Assembly (NCBI GenBank): GCA_030068075.1
Contig: CM057843.1
Coordinates: forward strand, 10,806,001 to 10,870,000
Reading direction: 5' to 3'
Length of the DNA stretch: 64,000 nt
DNA from: Paguma larvata
Lineage: Eukaryota; Chordata; Mammalia; Carnivora; Viverridae
Below, in pieces: positions 1-9,919 of the stretch; within the stretch, counting starts at the first letter, position 1, and every line of letters starts with the position of its first letter. Made by a program: the position numbers and the translations under genes. The notes beneath the pieces are model-generated. The model had not been told where the DNA came from. It worked only from the letters and a program-made list of their open reading frames with translations, and searched no databases.

Positions 1-275
1 TAATCAGTGAAAAGTATGTCTTTTTCCTAGTCTGATGTCCCTGTTCACGTATCCAGAGGGAACTTCTAAGTTTCTTGAATATCCTTCACAACAGTTTATG
101 CAAATTGGCATTTATGTATACATACTTCTCACTTTTAACTTTATGTACATTTGCATTGTTTGTTTTTGCAAGCAAACCAATTAAAAATGAGTCATAATTG
201 GAATAATTAGGATAGGGTTATGCTTTTTAATTTCCAGTCAAATGACATCTTAGATATTTGCCTTGGGGTGCTCAG
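1..275. other. flank with no recognised feature
   Basis: AT-rich sequence to the left of the first SINE. I see no gene, repeat head or regulatory element I can defend, and no copy of it elsewhere in the window. Confidence 0.5.
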
Positions 276-290
276 AATATGCATTTCTAG

Positions 291-476
291 GGGCCCCTGG
301 ATGGCTCAGTTGGTTAAGCGCCTGACTTCCACTCAGATCATGATCTCATGGATCGTGAGTTTGAGCCCTGCGTCGGGCTCTCTGCTGTCAGCTTCAGATT
401 CTCTGTCCCCCTCTCTCTTTGCCCCTCCCCAACTTGTGCTCTCGCTCTCTCTCAAAATAAACTTAAAAAGCACAGC
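291..476 (+). mobile_element. CAN SINE (tRNA-derived), sense, with target-site duplication
   Basis: The element has a GGGGCCCCTGGATGGCTCAG head, the GATCATGATCTCATGG internal block, a CT-rich section and a short A-rich end. It is flanked by the perfect 15-base direct repeat AATATGCATTTCTAG at 276-290 and 477-491, which fixes both ends. The head is tRNA-derived in this family. No Pol III promoter activity can be judged from sequence alone. Confidence 0.93.
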
Positions 477-520
477 AATATGCATTTCTAGTCATTCTCT
501 TGAGAGTTGAGGTCTGAAAT

Positions 521-556
<36 letters not shown>
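521..556. repeat. (TG)n microsatellite
   Basis: About 18 nearly perfect TG units. The long CA/HT-rich reading frame on the other strand is a by-product of this tract. Confidence 0.95.
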
Positions 557-558
<2 letters not shown>

Positions 559-1559
559 AGAGATTCTTAGGTTGCAAAGATGCTTTTGGCTCAGAGGTAA
601 GTGGGTAGCATGTCTGATGGTGGAGGCTGTTTATTCCACTGGATTTGCTGCATGAGAGGGTTCGTGTCCAGTTCTCAGCTGCTGTTAACCCAAAGCCAGG
701 TCGTGCTGCTGTGTCAGCCCTCTCATTGTTCTGAATTCCACCGTGGATGGCTGTGTGAATGTAGACTCCAATTTGATGAGGTTTCTGAAGACTCACGTGA
801 TCAGGAAGTAGCAGCCGCATCCTGTGTCAGTTGACTGAGGTCTTTGTCCTCTCACATATCTATCCTTTCATTCAATAAATATTTATCGAGCATCTACTAT
901 GCAGGAGGCAGTCCTCTAGATACTGGGGAAACTGGTGAACCAAAGTAGTTGGATGCCCTTAATCTGCTGAATGCAGACTAGTAAGGAGCGAGGGTAGGTG
1001 TTAAGAGGCTCTGTTTCTGAATATTTAACGCCCTGACTTAATCTTCCAAAAGTATATAGTCTTGGCTTGGCTCCCTGCAAGTTTTACATTTTAAATTCTC
1101 CTCTGACCATCTACTCCTTATACTTCTTTTAGTGCCCTGTGCAGGTCCTTCCCCTTAACTGGGACAATTTGGTAGTCTTCTAATTGGTTTCATTTTAACT
1201 CTTCTCCTCCAGTTTCGCATTGGTTATTTAGACTGTCACTTAACACAAAGCCGAGCATGTCATTCCCATGTTTGACACTTTTCATGGGCTCTTCCTTGTC
1301 CGTGGAATAAAATCTGAGCTCTCTAGTGATAGGGGACCATGGATGACATTGCCTCTGCATGTCTATGAAGAAGTGGGGATGCCCCGTTCAGATCCTCTTC
1401 AAGGGCAGACTTGCTGTCCAGCTGTGGGCAGCGCGGCAGTCAGCAGAGAGCCTCCAGCTGTCAGCTCCTGAGGCTTTGCCTCCGCCGCACAGAGCCCCCC
1501 GGCCTGAGGGCATATCTTTCCCAGGGTAGTCCACACCTGGTGACCAAGAGCGTACTCGC
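557..1559. other. single-copy stretch with a possible ancient repeat near 865-955
   Basis: No convincing gene. Around 865-955 the sequence (ATTCAATAAATATTTATC, then a 'cat/actatgcagg' run) looks like a widespread old mammalian repeat, but I cannot assign the family. The rest has no match elsewhere in the window and its open frames are short and unsupported. Confidence 0.35.
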
Positions 1560-1565
1560 GTGTGC

Positions 1566-1734
1566 ACACACAAGTGGGGGAGGAACAGAGAAAGTGAGAG
1601 AATCCCAAGCAGGCTCCACACTGTCAGCACAGAAGCCAAAGAGGGGTTCAAACTCACGAACCATGAAATCATGACCTGAGCTGAAATCAAGAGTAGGACC
1701 AACTGACTTAACCAACTGAGCTGCCCAGGTGCCC
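1566..1734 (-). mobile_element. CAN SINE, antisense
   Basis: The reversed head (CAACTGAGCTGCCCAGGTGCCCC) ends at about 1734, preceded by the reversed CATGACCTGAGC block and a GA-rich region. The left end is approximate because the A-rich tail has decayed. Confidence 0.85.
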
Positions 1735-1995
1735 CTAAATTCTTCTTTGATCCAACTCTTAGTGAAAACAGTGCAGAATGCAAGCCTCCATTTTTGACCT
1801 CCGCCCCCACTCAAGCTGGCCATACACAAGGAGACAAAGGACAGTTAAACAGGGAAGCTCAGGCTGTAAACACAAGTACATACATCAAGAGTCACCAACC
1901 ATTTCAAAAGCACAAAATTCATTAAAATATAAAGATAAACAAAAAAGAACTTCCACCCAATGAAATAGACCTAATTAAGAACGGGACTTATAGAT
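1735..1995. other. no feature seen
   Basis: Short spacer between two antisense SINEs, A-rich at its right end. No gene or repeat recognised. Confidence 0.4.
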
Positions 1996-2217
1996 TTTTT
2001 GTTTAAATAATTTTTAAAGTTTATTTATTTATTATTGAGAGAAACAGAGCATGAGCAGGGGAGAGGGCAGAGAGAGCGGGAGACATAGAATCCGAAACAG
2101 GCTCCAGGCTCCGAGCTGTCAGCACAGAGCCCGACGCGGGGCCTGAACCCACGGACAGTGAGATCATGACCTGAACTGAAGTCAGATGCTCAGCCAACTG
2201 AGCCACCAAGACGCGCC
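1996..2217 (-). mobile_element. CAN SINE, antisense
   Basis: The reversed tail (TTTAAAGTTTATTTATTTAT) is followed by the GA-rich section and the reversed head ending GACGCGCC. Imperfect flanking repeats (AAGAACGGGACTTA before, AAAAATGAGACTTT after) look like an old target-site duplication. Confidence 0.88.
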
Positions 2218-2220
2218 AAA

Positions 2221-2962
2221 AATGAGACTTTTAAATAAATATAATCATATCTTCAGAGAAATAAAGCTGGGTAGAACATCCCTTGTCCAGTATTTTTGCT
2301 GTAAGCCTCTTTGCTGTAGACATCTGCCACAAGAATTTTGTTGCAAACATTTTTGCAATATAACTAATTGGCTACATGACAGTGTTGCTATGGAAGATAA
2401 AAAATAACTGGTCGATAGCTGGGTTTCATTTTTCCATTGATGCAGTTCTCTCAATTTGTTTTAATATTTACTTAAAAAATTAAATATAATTTAAATCCAT
2501 GTTAGTTAACATATAGTGTAATAATGATTTCAGAGGTGGAATTTAGTGATTCATCGCTTACATATAATGCCCAAAAAGTACCCTTCTTAATGCCCATCAT
2601 CCATTCGCTCATCTCCCCACCCAACAGCCCTCCAGCAACCTTCAGTTTGTTCTCTGTATTTAAGAGTTTCTTATGGTTTGCCTCTCTCTCTCTTTTTATC
2701 TTATTTTTCCTTCCCTTTCCCTATGTTCATCTGTTTTGTTTCTTAAATTCCACATATGAGTGAAATCATATATTTGTCTTTCTCTGACATTTCTCTTAGC
2801 ATAATACACTCTAGTTCCATCCACGTTGTTGCAAATGGCAAGATTTCATTCTGTTTGAGAGCTGAGTAATATTCCATTGTATATATATATACCACATCTT
2901 TTTTATCCATTCATCACTCAATAGACATTTGGGGTCTTTCCATACTTTGGATATTGTCAATA
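2221..2962. repeat. duplicated block: unknown sequence plus L1 3' end, third copy of the 17.4/53.4 kb segment
   Basis: 2221-2850 is nearly identical to 17443-18062 and 53443-54068. The first about 210 bases are not recognised. From about 2430 it is antisense L1 3' UTR and ORF2 end. Here the L1 continues to 2962 (TGAGTAATATTCCATTGTATAT and onward), whereas the other two copies break off after GGCAAGATTTC. The small cysteine-rich frame shared by the copies has no coding support and only reflects the duplication. Confidence 0.75.
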
Positions 2963-2970
2963 GTGCTGCT
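2963..2970. other. rearrangement junction at the left edge of unit A
   Basis: Left of this point the sequence is L1 (GTCAATAGTGCTGCT, as at 19450-19467). Right of it (ATCTCCAGGTAGAT) it matches 32542 onward, where the preceding bases are an uninterrupted LTR-like repeat. The junction therefore joins two sequences that lie about 13 kb apart in unit A. No long microhomology is visible. Confidence 0.7.
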
Positions 2971-3860
2971 ATCTCCAGGTAGATTGTGTCAGAACTGAGT
3001 TGAATTATAGGATACTATCCCTTCTGGTATCAGGAATTGCTTGATAGTGTTGAAAAAGTAATTGCTGTCAGAATCGTAGAGCCTAAGTAGAGTCTGGGTC
3101 TCACAATTACCGCCTCCCTTCTGCTGCTGTCACCACCACTCCTGTTCATGAGCATGTGTTAATATGCTTGAGACTTTTGTTGTGAGGGAATGGAGAAGAG
3201 ATGAGAGGAAGGAACCACAGGAATAAAGGACAGGATGGAGTTTTCCAAAGACAACGTCTGACTTCTTGCACAGAAAAGGAATGCAGGAAAAAGGCAAGAG
3301 AGGTAGTTTTGCTTTGATGCCCAAAGGACAAAAATCTCCCCAGAGCAAAAGAGAGGAATCTCTTGTCACTTCTGTGTGAACGTCAGTGGTAATGTCCAGA
3401 GGAACCGTGGGTCGGAACTGAAGTAGTGGGAGCTGTGCCCAGTGGAGCAACGGTAAGGGGTGGCCTCCCCCAGGATATCGGCAGTGGGAGTGGCGCAAGC
3501 TGTCTTCTATAAATGGCTTGCAGGCAGCAGGCTCCTTAGAGAAGTTCACAGTTCAGAGACTATGTGTGCCTGTGTTCTAGAGGACATAGGAGTCCCCACC
3601 GGGCCATAAGTGGTATATGTGGACAGGAGACTGTGGTCCTTTGTCAGACAAGTTGAAGGATGTGATTTTGCAAACTTCCAGTATTAGTGTTACTAATATA
3701 AGTAAGAAATATGATAAATATATAAATAAAGTGTTACTGACTTTATTTGTTGTTGAGGCAGCTGTGGTTTGGTGAACATCGGGTTACATATACATATCTT
3801 TTCTTCGTCATAGATATATGAGCTTATTTGAGCTGGACCTATGTACAAAACACTCCTGTA
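2970..3860. repeat. left part of unit A, duplicated at 32542-33417
   Basis: High identity to 32542-33417 with scattered substitutions. It begins inside an old LTR-like repeat (AGTGTCAGAACTGAGTTGAATT) and continues as low-copy sequence. No gene is recognised; the 139-codon minus frame at 3130-3549 is disrupted in the other copy. The last 60 bases before the TTTC tract (about 3857-3915) are missing from unit B. Confidence 0.75.
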
Positions 3861-3904
3861 TCCCCTATAGGATAATGTCTTGCACAAGGTGAAGGAAAAT
3901 CCCA

Positions 3905-3958
3905 TTCTCTATTTTCTTATTCTTTCTTTCTTTTCTTTCTTTCTTTCTTTCTTTCTTT

Positions 3959-4029
<71 letters not shown>

Positions 4030-4030
4030 A
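3905..4030. repeat. (TTTC)n microsatellite
   Basis: Almost pure TTTC repeats, the A-rich tail expansion of the adjacent antisense SINE. The unit B equivalent is split by an L1 (33418-33636 and 40190-40238). Confidence 0.95.
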
Positions 4031-4236
4031 GAGAGAAACTGAAAGAGTGCACATTGTGTGCATGTATGTAAGATTTGGGGAGGGGCAGAAAGAGAGGGAG
4101 AGAGAAAATCCCAAGCAGGTGCTACGCTGACAGCACAGAACCCAACATTGGGGCTCCATCTCATGAACCATGAGATTATGACCTGAGCCAAAATCAAGGG
4201 TCAGTTGTTTAATCAACTGAGCCACTCAGGGCCCCT
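4031..4236 (-). mobile_element. CAN SINE, antisense, 3' of OR-a1
   Basis: The GA-rich section, the reversed CATGAACCATGAGATTATGACC block and the head ending CACTCAGGGCCCC are visible. It is shared with unit B (40239-40443), so it predates the 36-kb duplication. Confidence 0.9.
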
Positions 4237-4273
4237 TCCCAGTTTCTACTTTAATGTCTTTTCCAAAATTACC

Positions 4274-5215
4274 TCATGTCAACCTCTGGAAGGCTTTCCC
4301 TAGGAGAAGTCTTCCCAGAGCCCCATGCATGTCCTTGTTCCTCAGGCTGTAGACGAAAGGGTTCATCATGGGGGTCACCACAGCATACATCACTGTGCCT
4401 ACTGAGTCCTTCATGGAATAGGTATGGAGGGGCTTTAGATATACCATACAAAGTGTTCCATAGAAGAGAGAGACCACAGCCAAATGAGAGGCACAGGTGG
4501 AGAAGGCTTTGTACTTGCTAGAGGCTGAGGGTATTCGGAGGATGGCTCTGACAATCCGAACATAGGACACGATCACGAACCCTAAGGGGGCAAGGAAGAT
4601 AACGCAGCCTGTAGCAATCAGCACTGCGTGATTGACTTCAGTGTTGGAACACGCGATCCTCAGCAGGACATATATCTCACAGAAGATGTAGTGGATCTTC
4701 CGGGACCCACAGAAGGTCACCCTGGTCATGAGGAGGGTGTGGGTGAGGCCATGGAGGACAGAGACCACCCAGCACAAGGTGAGGAGCAAAATACAGAGCC
4801 CAGGGCTCATGGCCGTGGTGTAGTGGAGGGGGCGGCAGATGGCCACATAGCGGTCATAGGCCATTGTGGCCAGGATGAGGTTGTCCAGAGCCACCGAGGA
4901 GCCCAGGAAGTAGAGCTGTGTCAGACACCCCGCATAGGAGATGGCTTTGTTCTGAGACTGAAGGCTCACCAGCACCTTGGGGATTGTGGTGGTGACGAAG
5001 AAGAGGTCGGTGAGGGAGAGGTTGGCCAGGAAGAAGTACATGGGCGTGTGCAAGCGGGGATCCAAGCTGATGGCCAGGATGATGAGCACGTTGCCCACCA
5101 CCGTGACCAGGTACATGGACAGGAACATCCAGAACAGGACCCGCTGCTGCTCAGGACTCTCCGAGATGCCAAGGAGCAGGAAGTCGGAGCCTCCACTCTG
5201 GTTGCCTCCGTGCAT
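4274..5215 (-). CDS. OR1D-like: olfactory receptor, OR1D-like, intact (OR-a1)
   Basis: Rhodopsin-like seven-transmembrane odorant receptor, expected in olfactory sensory neuron cilia coupled to a stimulatory G protein. The 313-codon frame has the family's landmarks in order: NQS glycosylation site at residues 5-7, GN in TM1, [16 protein letters not shown] in TM2, AGCLTQ at the start of TM3, [15 protein letters not shown] after TM3, cysteine-bearing [15 protein letters not shown] in the second extracellular loop, [19 protein letters not shown] in TM6, and [15 protein letters not shown] in TM7. The frame is open to an ATG at 5248, but I prefer the ATG at 5213-5215, because it gives the usual OR length and OR1D-type start. 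The sequence resembles the OR1D subfamily. The coding region lacks introns, as usual for the family. It is the only unbroken copy of four. Ligand unknown. Confidence 0.93.
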   Translation of the reverse strand: MHGGNQSGGSDFLLLGISESPEQQRVLFWMFLSMYLVTVVGNVLIILAISLDPRLHTPMYFFLANLSLTDLFFVTTTIPKVLVSLQSQNKAISYAGCLTQLYFLGSSVALDNLILATMAYDRYVAICRPLHYTTAMSPGLCILLLTLCWVVSVLHGLTHTLLMTRVTFCGSRKIHYIFCEIYVLLRIACSNTEVNHAVLIATGCVIFLAPLGFVIVSYVRIVRAILRIPSASSKYKAFSTCASHLAVVSLFYGTLCMVYLKPLHTYSMKDSVGTVMYAVVTPMMNPFVYSLRNKDMHGALGRLLLGKAFQRLT

Positions 5216-5225
5216 TTCTCCAACT

Positions 5226-5248
5226 TTCTGCAATATCACCACCACCAA
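5226..5248 (-). promoter_or_regulatory. possible 3' splice site just upstream of the OR-a1 start
   Basis: On the minus strand a GATATTGCAG ending at about 5228 precedes the ATG by 12 bases. OR coding exons are often joined to upstream untranslated exons through such a site. The pyrimidine tract is weak. The alternative is that the frame really begins at 5248. Inference only. Confidence 0.3.
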
Positions 5249-5780
5249 ATGTTTACTTAATGTCCTCAGTTGAATAAGGACATTTAAATAAGCAAAATCA
5301 ACTGTTTTCTTAGCATCAAAAACATCTTAGGCTAAATTTTTAACTTTTTTTTGGATAAGGGAGAATGAAGTAACATAAAAAAACCTGTTAAGGTGAAAAA
5401 TTTTTATGCAATTTAGTCATTCCAGCGACTTGTAATCTGGCATACTCCCTACTGTAGGAATAATGTCCATGTCTTATATTAAATCATATCATCTTGCAAT
5501 TTTCTTGAAGTGCTTAGGATTAGTCTGGTATATTATGATATTGTATAGATTTAAATGATATTTAAAACAGATGCATGCAGTAAAAGAAATTGCTGTTATA
5601 CCATTGGACAAAGGCAAAAAAGTAAAAACATTAGTAAGGTAACGGAAAAATTATCATGATTTGCTGACAAGATGATGTACATGGGAAACTGAAAACAAAT
5701 GACTAAAACGTTGCAATGCATTAGAAATAAAATCAAATTTGAAAACACTTCAAATCTGAGCTGTGACAATTTTATCTGTG
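5249..5780. other. 5' flank of OR-a1, shared with OR-b copies
   Basis: Low-copy AT-rich sequence with clear but diverged similarity to 23418-23970 and close similarity to 41451-41945. Any OR promoter or upstream exon should lie in or beyond it, but I cannot point to a specific element. Confidence 0.5.
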
Positions 5781-5784
5781 AAAC

Positions 5785-5925
5785 TCTGGCAAGTTACTTG
5801 AGGTTTTTAGGACTTTACTTCTTAATGTGAAAAGTGGTTTGGGGTGAGCATAAAATGAAGCAATTAAGAGCTGACTTGCAGTAAGGACTCAAGAAATATT
5901 TATTGTTCTTATTGTTGTTACTATT
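5785..5925 (+). repeat. MIR remnant, sense
   Basis: The sequence follows the MIR middle and end: TGTGACAATTTTATCTGTG, GGCAAGTTACTTGAGG, then GGACTCAAGAAATATTTATTG. The same element is present at 23990-24170, 41945-42110 and 59885-60060, so it predates the a/b duplication. Confidence 0.65.
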
Positions 5926-5981
5926 ATTATTATATGGAAGCAATAATCAGGAATAATTAAGTTTAGAATGTAGTGTGAAAG

Positions 5982-6275
5982 GTGTGCCTGGTTGGCTCAG
6001 TTTAAAGTAGCTCTCTCTTTTTTTTTTAATTATTTACTTTGGGGATAGGAGTGGTCAGAGAGAGAGAGAGAGGAAGAGAGAGAATCCCAAGGAGGCTCTG
6101 TACTGACACGGGGCTGGATCCCACAAACTATGAGATCATGACCTGAGCTGAAATCAAGAATTGCCACTTAACTGACTGAGCCACACAGGTGCTCTGAGCA
6201 TGCGACTCTTGATCTTGGGGTTGTGAGTTTGAGCTGCATGTTGGGTGTGTAGATTACTTAAATTGAAAAAACAAA
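5982..6275 (+). mobile_element. older sense CAN SINE split by a nested antisense SINE
   Basis: The head GTGCCTGGTTGGCTCAG at about 5985 is interrupted at about 6003 and the element resumes at about 6196 with GCATGCGACTCTTGATCTTGG and a GTGTAGATTACTTAAATTG end. The interruption is the antisense SINE listed next. Confidence 0.75.
6005..6195 (-). mobile_element. CAN SINE, antisense, nested in an older SINE
   Basis: A poly-T start is followed by a GA-rich section (AGAGAGAGAGAG), then the reversed CATGACCTGAGCTGAAATCAAG block and the reversed head GAGCCACACAGGTG. It lies inside the older sense element. The unit B copy is at 42205-42400. Confidence 0.85.
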
Positions 6276-6280
6276 AAGCA

Positions 6281-6500
6281 GGGGCGCCTGGGTACCTCAG
6301 TTGGTTACGCAGCCGACTTCGGCTCAGGTCATGGTCTCCCAGTCTGTTCGAGCCCCGCGTCGGGCTATGTGCTGATGGCTCAGAGCCTGGAGCCTGCTTC
6401 AGATTCTGTGTCTCCTTCTCTCTCTGCCCTTCCCCTGCTCGCTCTCTGTCTCTATGTCTCTCAAAAATAAATAAACTTAAAAAAAAATAAAAAAAAAGAA
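6281..6500 (+). mobile_element. CAN SINE (young felid type), sense
   Basis: Head GGGGCGCCTGGGTACCTCAG, TTCGAGCCCCGCGTCGGGCT core, CAGATTCTGTGTCTCC, a CT-rich stretch and an AAATAAATAAAC tail. Shared with unit B at 42486. Confidence 0.93.
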
Positions 6501-6526
6501 AAAACAAAAGGCAAACAAACGAAAAA

Positions 6527-6650
6527 TCCAGACACCTGGATGACCCTGTTGGTTGATTGTCTGGCTCTTGATTTAAGCTCAGGTCATGATCCCAGGGTCA
6601 CGGGGTCGGTCCCTGTGTCAGGGTCTGCTGATCATGGGGCCTGCTTAAGA

Positions 6651-6683
<33 letters not shown>

Positions 6684-6690
6684 AAAAAAA
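6527..6690 (+). mobile_element. older CAN SINE, sense, with (CT)n
   Basis: Head ACACCTGGATGACCCTGTTGG, the CAGGTCATGATCCCAGGGTC block, and a pure CT tract ending in AAATAAAA. Older subtype than its neighbour. Confidence 0.85.
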
Positions 6691-6699
6691 ATAATAAAA

Positions 6700-7260
6700 A
6701 AATTCAAATAATGTGAAACAACCCATCCACATTATCAACAAACAAATCTATGCATTAAAATGTTAATATTCAGGTAGGGTATTTAAATTCTTCACAGAAG
6801 CATACAGTGGAAACTTAGTAAGTGGAAAAACATACCAAGATTCTAATTGTACTGAATTAATCTAAATTTTAAACTATTCGAAGTAAACCTTTGAACAGGG
6901 TTTGAAAGAAAACATCTATGTTTAACTTCAGAGTAATTGTGAAAGCAAGCTAGAAAAAGATTGAAAAAGGGACAGCAAGGGGACACTTTCTCTGCCATAT
7001 TTAAAGGGCTATAAGACTGTGTGGGACTGCTGCTGGAATGAACAGATCAATAGAAATGGAGAGAAACTTCAGGTACAGACCAGAGAACATGTAGGATTTA
7101 GCTGATTGTTACAGTAGCACTTTTATTGGGAGAAAACTTTTGTACTTATTCAGTAAGTGGCAATGAGACAACTGTCTAATGATTTTGGGGGGAATATGAG
7201 ATCAATATTTTGTTTCTTACCAAACACATTTCAGGGCATACCAAAGATTAAAATAACTTA
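6700..7260 (+). repeat. ancient L1 ORF2 fragment, sense, plus unassigned flank
   Basis: 6960-7200 contains decayed L1 ORF2 landmarks such as GAACAGATCAATAGAAATGG and a TCAGTAAGTGGCAATGAGACAAC run. The same piece is at 24700-24905, 43145-43385 and 60590-60790. It is old and shared by the a and b half-units. 6700-6950 is unassigned. Confidence 0.55.
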
Positions 7261-7690
7261 ATGTGTCTCTTTTCATTTTGAAACCCTAAATATGAGAAAT
7301 ACACATCTTAAAAATAAAAGAAAGAATACAAAGGAGGGCATAAATGAATTACATGAATCGCACCGTGTAGAGGTAAGGAACAGTGGTGCGCATTTCAGTG
7401 ATTGTATTATTGGAGATGTGCAGGATGACAAAGGCCGGGCTCTGAGGTCTAGATCAAAGAGCATTATAGGGAGTTGTGTGTGTAAGCACCTCAGGGCCTT
7501 TGTTGTGTCCAAGGAGTTACACATGGGTCAGTATGGCCCAATTGAAGATCAGAGCGTGGGATGTGGGATTATGCAGGCCAGCAGGGGTCAGGTCCTGCAA
7601 AGCCTTGTTAAGATTTAAAATTTTTATTCTAAATACAGTGAAAAGCCTTAAAAAGTTTAACAGAAGAGGGTATATTTATTTAGCAACTAT
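7261..7690. repeat. possible ancient repeat, family not assigned
   Basis: Present in half-unit a only (also 43460-43880), absent from b. 7540-7670 (GATTATGCAGGCCAGCAGGG and GCAAAGCCTTGTTAAG) resembles a common old mammalian interspersed repeat. Overlapping open frames on both strands are broken by indels in unit B and are not genes. Confidence 0.35.
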
Positions 7691-7694
7691 TCTA

Positions 7695-7930
7695 TTTGTA
7701 TTTTAGCAACAGTGTTTTAATAATTAGCTATGGGTTTTCATTTTTAATCAAATGCTTCTTTAAGTGCCTATTATACTGATAGCTTTGGTAATATTGAATC
7801 ACACTTGCATTCCTAGTACAAAATTCTGAAATTGATTTGCCTATATTTTATTTAGACTTTACAGTGATTTTTATGAAAGAGGTATCTATAGTTTGTTTTT
7901 ATGTGCCATTCTTATTGCTTGTTTAATGTT
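7695..7930 (-). repeat. ancient L1 ORF2 fragment, antisense
   Basis: Contains diverged antisense L1 text such as AATCACACTTGCATTCCTAG followed by GAGGTATCTATAGTTTG. Only the general L1 assignment is defensible. Confidence 0.5.
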
Positions 7931-7933
7931 TTT

Positions 7934-8148
7934 CTTTTTAAAGTTTATTTATTTTGAGAGAGAGAGAGAGAGAAAGAGTGAGCATGAGTGGAGGAGGGGC
8001 AGAGGGAGATGGAGAGAGAGAGAATCACAAGCAGGCTCTGCCCTGTTAGCATAGAGCCCAGTGGTGGGCTCGAACTCATGAACCATGGAACCATGACCTG
8101 AGCCGAAATCAAGAATTGGACTTAACCTACTGAGCCACCAGGCACCCC
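7934..8148 (-). mobile_element. CAN SINE, antisense
   Basis: TTTAAAGTTTATTTATTTTG tail, AG-rich section, reversed GAACCATGGAACCATGACCTG block, head ending CACCAGGCACCCCC. The unit B copy is 44122-44335. Confidence 0.9.
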
Positions 8149-8440
8149 CTTAAGATGTAAACTTTTAAATGAACCCCATGGAATTCATTTTCCCCAAATA
8201 GCTTTCAATACATTACAATCTATTGATTATTTTTAAATGTTTCCGGTGTTAGTATTTCAAGCAACACAGAAAAATTTTAATTGAAAGAAAGCAGACCTTA
8301 TCCCCAATTCTGCCTTGCAACCACTGTAACATTTTGGTCAATGTATTTTTCAGCTTTTCTGGTTTTGGTCAGTTTTAGTGTCTCAATAACCTGATGGGTA
8401 AATTTCTCCAAGTCAATATAGTCATTTGTTATATATTTTT
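8149..8440. other. no feature seen
   Basis: AT-rich sequence shared with unit B; possibly old transposon debris, but nothing I can name. Confidence 0.4.
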
Positions 8441-8444
8441 CTTT

Positions 8445-8661
8445 TCTTTTTTTTTTAATGTTTATTTATTTCTGAGAGAGACAGAGAGAGAGTGAGCTAG
8501 GGAGGGGCAGAGAGAGAGGGAGACACAGAATCTGAAACAGGCTTCAGGCTCTGAGCTGTCAGGACAGAGCCTGATGCAGGGTTTGAACTCACGAAGTCGA
8601 GTCAGGGGCTTGACCAGAGCTGAAGTCGGACGCTTAACCGACTGAGCCACCCAGGCGTCCC
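8445..8661 (-). mobile_element. CAN SINE, antisense
   Basis: Poly-T, then TGTTTATTTATTTCTGAGAG, the reversed TCTGAAACAGGCTTCAGGCT segment and the head GAGCCACCCAGGCGTCCC. The unit B copy is 44625-44842. Confidence 0.92.
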
Positions 8662-9570
8662 TGATAATTATTTTTCTTTATGAATAACTTTATATTGCTG
8701 CCAGCATGATTTTCTTTAATCTTAAAATTAAATTTTACCAAGTTCTATTCAATAATTACACTGAATTCCACTGTTTGGAGATAGATAACTGTTCACATTT
8801 TGATGTTCTTATTATTTGACATGTGAAGAATGTCTCTCCTTCACTGATTATCTGACTTAGAATATCCTTTCCAATCTTAAAATTATGTCTCCCTTCATTT
8901 TATGAGAATCTTCTTTCATTATTTCCTTATTTTTTTCTGTTACATTTCTTGGAAGTTACGACTATACATTAATTATAAATTAATATTTCATTTTGGTGAT
9001 GCTACTCCATCTCCTCTAAAAAAACGCCTGGAGCAACCTCCCACCTGCCTCTTTGAAAATGAACAGACAGATTAAAATAGTGTTTTGTATCATTCCAAGT
9101 ACTCATGTGAAAAATCCTTTTATGCAAAAGTCTTGTGAAAAAAAAAACCTTAAAACAATTCATGCTACCAATCTCAGGAGGATATTGCATCTGCCAAAAG
9201 AGCATGACCCTCTATGAGGAGATTTTCCTTTTGGGTGAAAAATAAGATTATAAAATTTAAACATATAATGAGGGACAATTGACTTCTGGCCAGTCAATAT
9301 GAGTAGGTCCACTGACCCACTCCTCCGTGACGCCTATGAAAATATTAAAATAGAAGGATTTAAAACCTAAGGAAATGGTCCTAAGGGCAAACAGCAAATG
9401 AAGAAACGTACAAGAACACCTTTGAAAATTCAGTTAGTGGAAACTCAGTAAGTGGAAAATAAAAAGACGGGAAAGCAGCAAGCACTGAAAAACTATAGAC
9501 TGGCTATACATTAATCTTTAAATATAAAAGTAAATTTTAGAGATTAAAAGTAGGCTTTAATTTAAAAAGG
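8662..9570. other. AT-rich stretch, no gene
   Basis: No coding region or clear repeat head. From about 9270 (GACAATTGACTTCTGGCC) it may be L1-derived, but the similarity is too weak to annotate. Shared with unit B at 44843-45738. Confidence 0.4.
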
Positions 9571-9579
9571 TTATTAGAG

Positions 9580-9801
9580 GGGCACCTGGGTGGTTCAGTC
9601 GGTTAAGCATCCAACTTTGGCTCAGATATTGATCTCATGGTTTGTGAATTCGAGCTCCCTGGTGGGCTCTGTGCTGGCAGCTCAGAGCCAGGAGCCTGCT
9701 TTGGATTCCGTGTCTCCCTCTCTCTCTTCCCTCCCCCACTTGCACTCTCTCTGTTTCTCTCTCCCAAAGATAAATAAACATGAAAAATATTTTTTTTAAG
9801 T
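9580..9801 (+). mobile_element. CAN SINE, sense, with target-site duplication
   Basis: Head GGGCACCTGGGTGGTTCAGT and tail AGATAAATAAACATGAAAAA. The 9-base repeat TTATTAGAG flanks it at 9571-9579 and 9802-9810. Confidence 0.92.
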
Positions 9802-9919
9802 TTATTAGAGATAAGGGGGATACTTTGTAAGGCTAACAGGGTAAATTGATCAGAGTTATCAGTAAGATAACAATTATAAACACATATGCACTGAAACATA
9901 TACTACAAAACAAACACAT

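Noticed and set aside
291..476. tRNA-like heads of the SINEs as possible tRNA genes
   Set aside because: The heads are the tRNA-derived part of CAN SINEs with diverged arms and are followed by SINE bodies; no free-standing tRNA was seen.
2186..2407. Small cysteine-rich frame seen three times (2186, 17433, 53443)
   Set aside because: Repeated only because the DNA block is duplicated. No start context, signal peptide or family match is recognisable, and the starts differ.
4628..5260. 210-codon plus-strand frame opposite OR-a1, with similar frames opposite the other ORs
   Set aside because: It is the complement of the receptor frame, has no family features and is broken in the other copies where the OR itself is readable.
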